Positions 27,479 to 39,444 of a DNA stretch of 64,000 bases are shown piece by piece (positions within the stretch are counted from its first letter, which is position 1; each line of letters starts with the position of its first letter). The translations under genes and the position numbers were made by a program. Source of the stretch: Ectobius pallidus (Eukaryota > Arthropoda > Insecta > Blattodea > Ectobiidae); the NCBI GenBank assembly GCA_964059195.1, contig CAXKWD010000001.1:220542484-220606483 (forward strand). Reading direction: 5' to 3'. Under the pieces are notes generated by a model. That model was given only the letters and a program-made list of their open reading frames with translations, did no database searches and was not told the DNA's origin.

Positions 27479-29440
27479 GGGACATAGACAAGCAACTTTT
27501 ATTAGGAGATTTTTGCTCTATGGATTAAACTTTTCCTGATATAGCATAAACCAACCAGAGGTGTACAAATCTCGATTTTAGCTTGCCCAAACCCGCTTGA
27601 ACGCCAGGCAAGCAAGTTGCCAGCGTCATAGCTAGGAAGCAGGCAGGTTTCTTTAAGCCCGATGGGTCAGGTCAAACCCAGCCTAGGCAAGTCAGAATAA
27701 GCTTGCGACATTCCTATCAGCTAAACACTGTAGTTGCTGAGTGTAGGTAATACTTTCTTGCTTTTCTACATGCTGGTAGAAGAAATTCACCATGCAGATA
27801 AATAAAAGGTGGATAAAGTATTAAAAATCGTTTTAGCGTCTTAACACAATTATTATTTTTATTATTAGGTAGATTTCGAAGAAAAATCTACCTAATGACT
27901 TTCAAAAAATTCGTTCATATCGTTACGTTTCATGCCTCCCTAAGTACGAAACCACCGCCTGTTAAAAAAATTGTGATATTTATATTTATATACAGTATAT
28001 GTATATGTATATATATATATTTATATATATATGCATATATATCTTTACACGCTAGCGGCCGTAATTTTCAAGATATTTGAATCAAATTTTATTATGTTAT
28101 TTCTAGGCCCAATAGTTCAGACAAGTTCGTTAATGAGCAAAATTGGCCTAAGGGTGCGATCGGGGGAGGGGGTTGAAATTTTAAAACATTTATATCTCGG
28201 CCCCTATGAAGTATAGAGGGAAACTTTGATTGAATAAATTAGAGTACTCCTTATGGAGTTCACAGTGACACCAACGATTCGGGGGTTTTGGGAGTACGAG
28301 TGGGGGTGGGGGTATGGGGATGGAAATTCGAAATTTTCGAAACTACGTCTTGTGGGGTATCGTTGAAAAGCTCTTGATGAGTACTCTACAAATCAATAAC
28401 TAGTTTCTTGATAGTTCTCATATAAGGCGAGATTTGAATGTTTTAAAAAGTTCTCTTTCCTCTTTTTTGCAGTTATTATTGCGGGTTTGTCATGCTAAGG
28501 CTAAAGAAGAAGAGTGCTACGCAGCGACAGTAAATTAAAACAAAAGCACTTCGAAATCTACCTCAGCTTGTAGGCTTGCCTAAAGGGATTTTTGTTACTG
28601 TTATTAATGATTTTATAATGTTTTCTCGAAAATGTTTGAAAATTTTTCCCATGCCGGACTAGTACTTTTGTTCATTGATAATTAATTAAAACTGTCCACA
28701 TTTTAGTTTCTCCTCGGCTTCCTTCAGGGTAAAATTCTCTAAATACATCTGAAGTTCCTCAACTACGTAACTGCACGACTTACCAGTGCACTGCTATACC
28801 CAGTTTCATATTCTTTCCGCCAGGCCTTGCAGTTTCCTTAGGTCCTGAGCAACCCACCAAGTTATGAAGAGCTTATGACTCATAGCGACAGTATTTCTTA
28901 TCATCGTTGTAATCTGGCTTGCTTTCAAGTCAAGCAAGTTAAAAGCTGTGACTGGTTGCAGAATTTCAAAGGGGCAGGCAAGCTAAAATCAGAATATGTA
29001 CACCTCTAAAACCAACCCAGGGCACAGCCGCCACTGACTTCTAACATTTGAAATGATGGCGAAACAAAGGAACGTCATTGTTAACCCTGGAATTAAGATT
29101 TATAAAAATAAAAATAAACCTAATGCAGTGGCGGCCAGTCATGTGATTAGTCTGTAAATTTTGCATATTATGAAAATTCTAAATTATGATGTAGCTGTTG
29201 ATGAATTATTAATAATCAGGTTTTTATCGATCAATAAGAAGGCATAAAGTCAATTTAAAGAAAAATTTTAATCCTACATAGCTTCATTATTGACTTATGA
29301 GCATCAAATTGTAATTATTTTAATGTTCTGTAGCATACACATTTTAAATAATAGATTAAAAATCTCCTAATAAAAGTTGCTTGTCTATGTCCCCTCTAAA
29401 CACAGGTAAAATATTTCGGTGCTGTATATACTCACTTCTC
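27479..29440. mobile_element. Old TACAGGGTG-family repeat split by a hAT-type element
   Basis: Both flanks of the 27556-29008 insertion carry sequences of the family seen complete at 60784-61204: GACATAGACAAGCAACTTTT at left; GCCGCCACTGACTTCTAACA and GTTGCTTGTCTATGTCCCCT at right. The two flanks are arranged partly as inverted copies. Confidence 0.5.
27556..29008. mobile_element. Non-autonomous hAT-type transposon
   Basis: Inverted ends CAGAGGTGTACA...TGTACACCTCTA extend into GATTTTAGCTTGCC / GGCAAGCTAAAATC. They are flanked by an exact 8-bp duplication AAACCAAC (27548-27555 and 29009-29016). Length 1453 bp with a TA-rich tract near 27965-28045 and no transposase frame. Confidence 0.78.
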
Positions 29441-30409
29441 GTATGTTATAGCCCACTATTTACCTAATATTTTAAAGTAATATAATTTAACATGCATTCC
29501 CTGTTCAGATTGTTCATATAAAGCAACGCACTACATAATAGGACCGCTCTATTCAAGATGAAGAATGGAATAAACCTAGAGAGGCCGTGGTTTCTATATT
29601 CATTTTTCCGGACTCGACACATTTCAGTTGCATGTCCTTTTAGCAAGTGATTTCCCATAAGACCGATTGTAAAGACTTACTTGCAAGCATGAAACATTAA
29701 TTCTTTACCTTGACCTCTAGAGTTATGATGTGAATTCTTCGTGAAACTTGAAAGTTAGGAAGAACAAGTGTTCATGTTCTTTGTTCTCCAAGAACAATAA
29801 TCCAGCAAAAGAAAAGCAGGGGAATGCTATCGATCAGTGATGTCATACGCAAGGTTCCGGTTTCGGCCCTAAACAGTATCTGATACCAGACTGCTGTGTT
29901 CAGCCCGGTGCATGATTGATACGATTTTCTATCGCATCCTCTTTTTTTATATCTTTCTTTCAAGCCATAGCATTAAGGAATAGAAGAAGTGACGTGGGGG
30001 TTAAAAATGAGGCGGGGGAGGGGGCGTAAATGTGCGCCGGATCTCTCTGAGGGTTACATGATCGACTATAAAGTGCTGCATCTTCCCCGATCTCTTTGTG
30101 CTTAAGGCGAAGGCAAATGCTCTTTACAAGATCTGTCGTACTTAGCCGCGGAAACTTTTTATAGCGAGGAGAAAGAGGAAATATCCAGAGAAAAGATATT
30201 CATCTTAGAAGCTAGAAGTTCTTTACGTCACCTATTTCAAATGAAGACGGTTAATAAAACTCACGTAATGTGAAGTAGGTGTCACTGTAAACACGGGTAG
30301 TTAGTATGTTTGTTTCAGATCGGATAAGTTACATTAAGATAAATGAGTTTATAAGATTGCGATCATGTAGAATACGTTTTAAGTGGAAACGGTAACTAAC
30401 AATTTTATG
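29441..30409. other. Intergenic, no feature recognised
   Basis: Unique-looking sequence with short frames only. No promoter, exon or repeat is supported. Confidence 0.4.
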
Positions 30410-30449
30410 AAGTGCCAGTATGGTACTTTATGAGATTGTGTGGGGAAGG
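30410..30449 (+). repeat. Left piece of an AAGTGCCAG-family repeat (continues at 42016)
   Basis: AAGTGCCAGTATGGTACTTT and the next 20 bases match the start of the family. The unit resumes at 42016 with AAGGGAAAATGTCTGTCCG, showing that the 11.6-kb LTR composite landed in it. Confidence 0.75.
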
Positions 30450-33020
30450 TGAGATGACAGAGTCTCACTGAGCGAGGGAGGAGAATGAAGAACACAAGCA
30501 TATGACAACAGAGAGTTAAATAATAAGCAAAAGGAAGTACAAGACTATATATATATTTATTAGATATCACAGACAGACACAGGTAAATACACAACAGGAC
30601 GAGAAAATACACAATGCTCAGATCAGATAGTTTAAGAGACTTCATAATAACTCGCATAAACAGAATGGTATAGAATACTGATAGCGACCAAATAACCTAA
30701 AACTCATTATACCTTTTAAGTGCAGAATATATTCTCAGGAAAATAGGTGTTAAGTTCCAAATACACATAATTCTTTAAAGAGTCACTACTGTAAAATTGT
30801 TATAATCAGAGTACCTTTAAATCTCAACGACATGAGTCGTATGAAAGAAATTTACTAAGTCCGACAGCATATGGAATGCAAAATTCTCAATTAATAATAT
30901 GCCAAAATTTAAATACCAAAAGAGTATCAAAAGGGAAAAATCAGAAATATATTGTCCTAAATCTGGCTTGATAAGGTCAGAAAGGCGAGCACGAAAGATT
31001 TAATATAGCAACTTTCAAGCAGAAGGCATGACTATAAGAAAACTTTCATAACGGAAACATATCGTAATATACACAGAATAAAATCTATTCTCAAGACGTT
31101 AAATTTTAACTTCAATTTGGAAAAGCAACTTGACTGACAATTAATGAGAAATATAATTCAGAAGAAAATTAAGTTAAATTTACCAGAAGGAAAATATCTA
31201 AGAATGAGCAATATAAAATGTATCACACTCTGTCATAAGCTAGCACTTCAATAAGGAACTATATTGAATTTCAAAATACAAATTATGTTATGACGGGCAA
31301 AATATGAAAACACTTCGAAACTGCAACTGACACTGGATAGATACCATAAGAAGCCTGCTTAATTTCAGAATAATCTTACCTTCCTAATAGGAGCAAACTC
31401 ATCTGCAGCCATACGAATTACCTTTACACTAGGCCAGCATTAAATTTAACTTGGACAACAAATTATATTAGCATGGCAGAATATGAAAGCTTGGTATAAG
31501 AAACTATATGAAAAAACCTTGCAAAGAATAGGCCAAATTTAACCCTCCAGAATGCAAATATCTTGTACAGTTACAATAAGAAGTCAGCTTAATTTCAGAA
31601 TAAATCCTACTTTCCTTATAGGAACTAACTCAACTGCAGCCATACAAATGACCTTTACACTTGGCCAGCACCAAATTTAACTTTCTTCAATACAAATTAT
31701 TTTAGCATGGGCAAAATATGAAAAGATTAGAATAAGAAACTGTATGAAAAATCTTGTAATGACTAGGCCAAATTTAACTTTCCAAAATGCAATTATCTTG
31801 TACAATTACAATAAGAAGTCAGCTTAATTTCAGAATAAATCCTACTTTCCTTATAGGAGCTAACTCAACTGCAGCCATACAATGACCCTTACACTTGGCC
31901 AGCACTAAATTTAACTTCCACCATACAAATTATTTTAGCATGGGCAAATATGAAAAGATTAGAATAAGAAACTGTATGAAAAATCTTGTAATGACTAGGC
32001 CAAATTTTAACTTTCCAAAATGCAATTATCTTGTACAATTACAATAAGAAGTCAGCTTAATTTCAGAATAAATCCTACTTTCCTTATAGGAGCTAACTCA
32101 ACTGCAGCCATACAATGACCCTTACACTTGGCCAGCACTAAATTTAACTTCTTCAATACAATAGGCCTGATAAACTATAACAAGAAGAATTTTGTGAATC
32201 GGTTTATATGGAAAATATTTTATACATGGCAGATTACTTGAACTCTGATACTTTAACTTCAGACGGAAATCACGTGACTCGTGTTCTAGACAAGATGTAA
32301 CTCTCAAACTCAAAACCCAGTAAAACAAGATATTAGCAAGATAGAGAAACATGAACAATTAACTAAATCCATAGCATACAATGTCTTCCATAAATAACAT
32401 TAACTATGAGTTTCATTCGTATCAATATAAAACTTGTTGCATTCTAAGCACCGCTAAGTGTACCAATTTTTAATTTATTCATGTGACAACATGGCCGCCT
32501 AACGTTCGTTTTAACACCAGATTTTTACTTGATAATCAGAATGCATACTTCCTAAGTTATGCCCAATAATTGGTTCCATAGTAATTTCAATAAATGGCCT
32601 AGGACGAAGTCTGAACAACTCCTCTCTTATTACATACAAGGAATGTAATTCCCACATGACATTTACAGGCGATACAAAAATGGCGATCATCATACTAACA
32701 AGAAACTTAAAGCTTGGTAAAAGAATATAATTAAATAGGTGGCGATTCCAACCCGCATAAAGATAGTAGAAACTTACATTTTGAATTAGAGTTCACGTCC
32801 GAATGCACATACCTCACCGATGAACCCAGCAAGCAAGGGCACAATACGTCAAAGCAACACCACACTACATGGCAATCTCGGTTCTAACTGAGTAACCTCA
32901 ATGGCTGACTCGCACAAGACCACGGGCAGAACTCCGCGCATGCGTAGAAAACAACTTCAAGGGAGAGAAAAGGTGAACTAGGCGCGCTCTAACAACGTAA
33001 CTTAACAACAAAATGTCTCA
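30450..33020 (-). repeat. LTR 1 (2571 bp)
   Basis: Differs from the other two at the outer edge (ACAGAGTCTCAC instead of ACAGAAGCTCAC). Contains 3-4 tandem units of about 234 bp (31270-32150). Confidence 0.8.
31270..32150. repeat. 234-bp tandem repeat inside the LTR
   Basis: Units marked by AATAAGAAG(T/C)C(A/T)GCTTAATTTCAG at about 31348, 31578, 31812 and 32046 (spacing 230-234). Each has CAACTGCAGCCATAC and CTTGGCCAGCA. The same block is in LTR 2 (about 35768-36648) and LTR 3 (about 40265-41145). Confidence 0.85.
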
Positions 33021-34947
33021 ATCTCCCCCTTGCGAAAAAAGAAAGTGAAAGCAGAATTACAAGGATATCGCCATAAATGTCTGATGGGAACCACAAACAC
33101 AAGAATCAAATAGATATACTAAATCATACACTAACACAACCCTGAATATACAATACACAAAGTATATAGCACCATAAAATATGCAGTCCTTACATCTAAC
33201 CTTGGAATCTTAAAGTCTTAAACTTAGCAAGTCTTTCAAAAAAAAAAAAATCATATGAGTTTAATAAGATTATAGTTCATTAGCTTGGGTACCATAAATC
33301 GATTCTGTAGGATTGAATCTGATCCAAGTAAATTGCAGAAAGTCTATAGAATAGAATTCAAATATAGTTAGGCGCTATACATTGTGGTTCACTACCATCA
33401 TTGATAGTTCGTTCAACTCTCATTCAATAAACAATAATTATTTACATGATCCTGAATACTCTGGAAATGTCTATGGAAGATAGTTCAATTTTAGGTTTCT
33501 CAAACGACGAATATACACAATTAATTTATACAAGTTGTAGGTTATAAAAATTAACTCCTTGTTGCACCTTGCAAACTTGGATAACGCCTTCTTCGGAGAA
33601 TTGCTTATCATGGAATGGACGCACAAGAGCCACATAATAGAACATATGCGGAGAGCACAAACACTGTAAGGGGTCTTACCACTTCAGGAAAACACTCTCA
33701 CCAAAATTAGACGTATTTTGAATAATCATCTCAGATGCCACTGGATATCTGCTCACAGAAGGTCAAGAAGTGCTGGAAGGAGTGGCTCCGGCCACCCATT
33801 CAGGTGACAAAACAAGCTGGGGCTGCAGTCCCCATGAGCCAGACCAACAGGCAAAGACGTGCGGATCCTCACGCCGAAACCAGAAGCAGGAACAGAAGAC
33901 CAGGCATGCATGGTGCATGCTCTCACAGGAACAGCATAGCGTAGAAATCCACTAGGCTCAAGGCATCACATCCATCAGAGGCATCAGACAGCATAGTACA
34001 AGTCAATTTGAAGGAAAAGGACAGAGCTCATGTCCAACCTTCCATCATATCAATGCAGCGAAGTCGACTTCAAAATATACTTTGTTAATTCATATATAGT
34101 GATTTCCATCTCTTGTCGTCTGTGACATCTTCATATTTGTGCATATTATGTCTTATCGGGGGACAACCCGATTAACTTGTCTTGTACTTGAGTGAATACT
34201 TATCAAGCTTATTATAGTCAAGATTATTATTATTAAGCTTGAAATAGAACCGTACATTTTAATGTTTGCCTTATCAACAACTCGACGAAAGGCACGCCAT
34301 GAGCACCCCACTCCACCGGGATCCACCGAGAGGCGTACAAAGGACGTGAACAATAAGCCTCATACATAAAAATCATTCATGGGTAATTGGAATCACCACC
34401 ACCATAATAATAAATAACTTTTTCAACAAATACCCTATTAAAATACCAAGCCATAAATCCATATAAAAAAATTAAGGTGCATATACTACACACCAAGTTA
34501 CAACACATAAATTGTATATACATAATTCACAATAGCACCAGTATATAATACGAATGAAACTCAAAATACTTAATTTCCAAACATCATAATTTAATTAACC
34601 TAATTTCCTGAATAGAGAAGGACTCAAGGTAAGTTGGATGAGCCCAAAGCAAAACATTACTAGCCAAGCCTTGAGAAAGAGGGAACAATATCCAGAACAC
34701 AGTCTTACTAATAATAATAATAGCTACAATCGGAATCACGCTTTATAAATAGAAATGCAAAAGAAGCCACGAGGATATACCTAGCGAAAGACCATTCGGA
34801 ACATACATGTGTACAAACTAAATGAAAACTGTACTGAATAACAGAGAACAAAGAATGATAAGTGGACGTGTAAAACACGGCCACCCTCCCCTACGGATGA
34901 AAAGAAGCTACAACCAGAGGAGAAGATCGAAGAGCAATGGCTACCAC
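33021..34947 (-). other. Internal region 1 of the LTR composite, non-coding
   Basis: It starts (+ strand) with ATCTCCCCCTT, the complement of a polypurine tract, and ends with the complement of the primer-binding site. Short frames at 33735-33955 and 34153-34353 show no gag, protease, RT or integrase motifs. A 13-A run (33238-33250) is one base longer than in internal region 2. Confidence 0.7.
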
Positions 34948-37518
34948 TGAGATGACAGAAGCTCACTGAGCGAGGGAGGAGAATGAAGAACACAAGCATA
35001 TGACAACAGAGAGTTAAATAATAAGCAAAAGGAAGTACAAGACTATATATATATTTATTAGATATCACAGACAGACACAGGTAAATACACAACAGGACGA
35101 GAAAATACACAATGCTCAGATCAGATAGTTTAAGAGACTTCATAATAACTCGCATAAACAGAATGGTATAGAATACTGATAGCGACCAAATAACCTAAAA
35201 CTCATTATACCTTTTAAGTGCAGAATATATTCTCAGGAAAATAGGTGTTAAGTTCCAAATACACATAATTCTTTAAAGAGTCACTACTGTAAAATTGTTA
35301 TAATCAGAGTACCTTTAAATCTCAACGACATGAGTCGTATGAAAGAAATTTACTAAGTCCGACAGCATATGGAATGCAAAATTCTCAATTAATAATATGC
35401 CAAAATTTAAATACCAAAAGAGTATCAAAAGGGAAAAATCAGAAATATATTGTCCTAAATCTGGCTTGATAAGGTCAGAAAGGCGAGCACGAAAGATTTA
35501 ATATAGCAACTTTCAAGCAGAAGGCATGACTATAAGAAAACTTTCATAACGGAAACATATCGTAATATACACAGAATAAAATCTATTCTCAAGACGTTAA
35601 ATTTTAACTTCAATTTGGAAAAGCAACTTGACTGACAATTAATGAGAAATATAATTCAGAAGAAAATTAAGTTAAATTTACCAGAAGGAAAATATCTAAG
35701 AATGAGCAATATAAAATGTATCACACTCTGTCATAAGCTAGCACTTCAATAAGGAACTATATTGAATTTCAAAATACAAATTATGTTATGACGGGCAAAA
35801 TATGAAAACACTTCGAAACTGCAACTGACACTGGATAGATACCATAAGAAGCCTGCTTAATTTCAGAATAATCTTACCTTCCTAATAGGAGCAAACTCAT
35901 CTGCAGCCATACGAATTACCTTTACACTAGGCCAGCATTAAATTTAACTTGGACAACAAATTATATTAGCATGGCAGAATATGAAAGCTTGGTATAAGAA
36001 ACTATATGAAAAAACCTTGCAAAGAATAGGCCAAATTTAACCCTCCAGAATGCAAATATCTTGTACAGTTACAATAAGAAGTCAGCTTAATTTCAGAATA
36101 AATCCTACTTTCCTTATAGGAACTAACTCAACTGCAGCCATACAAATGACCTTTACACTTGGCCAGCACCAAATTTAACTTTCTTCAATACAAATTATTT
36201 TAGCATGGGCAAAATATGAAAAGATTAGAATAAGAAACTGTATGAAAAATCTTGTAATGACTAGGCCAAATTTAACTTTCCAAAATGCAATTATCTTGTA
36301 CAATTACAATAAGAAGTCAGCTTAATTTCAGAATAAATCCTACTTTCCTTATAGGAGCTAACTCAACTGCAGCCATACAATGACCCTTACACTTGGCCAG
36401 CACTAAATTTAACTTCCACCATACAAATTATTTTAGCATGGGCAAATATGAAAAGATTAGAATAAGAAACTGTATGAAAAATCTTGTAATGACTAGGCCA
36501 AATTTTAACTTTCCAAAATGCAATTATCTTGTACAATTACAATAAGAAGTCAGCTTAATTTCAGAATAAATCCTACTTTCCTTATAGGAGCTAACTCAAC
36601 TGCAGCCATACAATGACCCTTACACTTGGCCAGCACTAAATTTAACTTCTTCAATACAATAGGCCTGATAAACTATAACAAGAAGAATTTTGTGAATCGG
36701 TTTATATGGAAAATATTTTATACATGGCAGATTACTTGAACTCTGATACTTTAACTTCAGACGGAAATCACGTGACTCGTGTTCTAGACAAGATGTAACT
36801 CTCAAACTCAAAACCCAGTAAAACAAGATATTAGCAAGATAGAGAAACATGAACAATTAACTAAATCCATAGCATACAATGTCTTCCATAAATAACATTA
36901 ACTATGAGTTTCATTCGTATCAATATAAAACTTGTTGCATTCTAAGCACCGCTAAGTGTACCAATTTTTAATTTATTCATGTGACAACATGGCCGCCTAA
37001 CGTTCGTTTTAACACCAGATTTTTACTTGATAATCAGAATGCATACTTCCTAAGTTATGCCCAATAATTGGTTCCATAGTAATTTCAATAAATGGCCTAG
37101 GACGAAGTCTGAACAACTCCTCTCTTATTACATACAAGGAATGTAATTCCCACATGACATTTACAGGCGATACAAAAATGGCGATCATCATACTAACAAG
37201 AAACTTAAAGCTTGGTAAAAGAATATAATTAAATAGGTGGCGATTCCAACCCGCATAAAGATAGTAGAAACTTACATTTTGAATTAGAGTTCACGTCCGA
37301 ATGCACATACCTCACCGATGAACCCAGCAAGCAAGGGCACAATACGTCAAAGCAACACCACACTACATGGCAATCTCGGTTCTAACTGAGTAACCTCAAT
37401 GGCTGACTCGCACAAGACCACGGGCAGAACTCCGCGCATGCGTAGAAAACAACTTCAAGGGAGAGAAAAGGTGAACTAGGCGCGCTCTAACAACGTAACT
37501 TAACAACAAAATGTCTCA
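34948..37518 (-). repeat. LTR 2 (2571 bp), shared by both units
   Basis: It serves as the right LTR of the first unit and left LTR of the second. It has the same length and ends as LTR 3. Confidence 0.8.
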
Positions 37519-39444
37519 ATCTCCCCCTTGCGAAAAAAGAAAGTGAAAGCAGAATTACAAGGATATCGCCATAAATGTCTGATGGGAACCACAAACACAA
37601 GAATCAAATAGATATACTAAATCATACACTAACACAACCCTGAATATACAATACACAAAGTATATAGCACCATAAAATATGCAGTCCTTACATCTAACCT
37701 TGGAATCTTAAAGTCTTAAACTTAGCAAGTCTTTCAAAAAAAAAAAATCATATGAGTTTAATAAGATTATAGTTCATTAGCTTGGGTACCATAAATCGAT
37801 TCTGTAGGATTGAATCTGATCCAAGTAAATTGCAGAAAGTCTATAGAATAGAATTCAAATATAGTTAGGCGCTATACATTGTGGTTCACTACCATCATTG
37901 ATAGTTCGTTCAACTCTCATTCAATAAACAATAATTATTTACATGATCCTGAATACTCTGGAAATGTCTATGGAAGATAGTTCAATTTTAGGTTTCTCAA
38001 ACGACGAATATACACAATTAATTTATACAAGTTGTAGGTTATAAAAATTAACTCCTTGTTGCACCTTGCAAACTTGGATAACGCCTTCTTCGGAGAATTG
38101 CTTATCATGGAATGGACGCACAAGAGCCACATAATAGAACATATGCGGAGAGCACAAACACTGTAAGGGGTCTTACCACTTCAGGAAAACACTCTCACCA
38201 AAATTAGACGTATTTTGAATAATCATCTCAGATGCCACTGGATATCTGCTCACAGAAGGTCAAGAAGTGCTGGAAGGAGTGGCTCCGGCCACCCATTCAG
38301 GTGACAAAACAAGCTGGGGCTGCAGTCCCCATGAGCCAGACCAACAGGCAAAGACGTGCGGATCCTCACGCCGAAACCAGAAGCAGGAACAGAAGACCAG
38401 GCATGCATGGTGCATGCTCTCACAGGAACAGCATAGCGTAGAAATCCACTAGGCTCAAGGCATCACATCCATCAGAGGCATCAGACAGCATAGTACAAGT
38501 CAATTTGAAGGAAAAGGACAGAGCTCATGTCCAACCTTCCATCATATCAATGCAGCGAAGTCGACTTCAAAATATACTTTGTTAATTCATATATAGTGAT
38601 TTCCATCTCTTGTCGTCTGTGACATCTTCATATTTGTGCATATTATGTCTTATCGGGGGACAACCCGATTAACTTGTCTTGTACTTGAGTGAATACTTAT
38701 CAAGCTTATTATAGTCAAGATTATTATTATTAAGCTTGAAATAGAACCGTACATTTTAATGTTTGCCTTATCAACAACTCGACGAAAGGCACGCCATGAG
38801 CACCCCACTCCACCGGGATCCACCGAGAGGCGTACAAAGGACGTGAACAATAAGCCTCATACATAAAAATCATTCATGGGTAATTGGAATCACCACCACC
38901 ATAATAATAAATAACTTTTTCAACAAATACCCTATTAAAATACCAAGCCATAAATCCATATAAAAAAATTAAGGTGCATATACTACACACCAAGTTACAA
39001 CACATAAATTGTATATACATAATTCACAATAGCACCAGTATATAATACGAATGAAACTCAAAATACTTAATTTCCAAACATCATAATTTAATTAACCTAA
39101 TTTCCTGAATAGAGAAGGACTCAAGGTAAGTTGGATGAGCCCAAAGCAAAACATTACTAGCCAAGCCTTGAGAAAGAGGGAACAATATCCAGAACACAGT
39201 CTTACTAATAATAATAATAGCTACAATCGGAATCACGCTTTATAAATAGAAATGCAAAAGAAGCCACGAGGATATACCTAGCGAAAGACCATTCGGAACA
39301 TACATGTGTACAAACTAAATGAAAACTGTACTGAATAACAGAGAACAAAGAATGATAAGTGGACGTGTAAAACACGGCCACCCTCCCCTACGGATGAAAA
39401 GAAGCTACAACCAGAGGAGAAGATCGAAGAGCAATGGCTACCAC
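37519..39444 (-). other. Internal region 2 of the LTR composite, non-coding
   Basis: Near-identical to internal region 1 apart from one A missing from the homopolymer at about 37736. No coding capacity. Confidence 0.7.

Noticed and set aside
33735..33955. Two overlapping + strand frames in the LTR-element interior
   Set aside because: Short, overlapping in different frames, no gag/pol motifs, and on the strand opposite to the inferred element direction.
34781..35155. 124-codon - strand frame, repeated at 39278-39652, with hydrophobic segments
   Set aside because: It spans the LTR/internal junction of the retroelement, has no family motif, and its counterpart in the first LTR (30379-30657) diverges at once. 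Probably chance.
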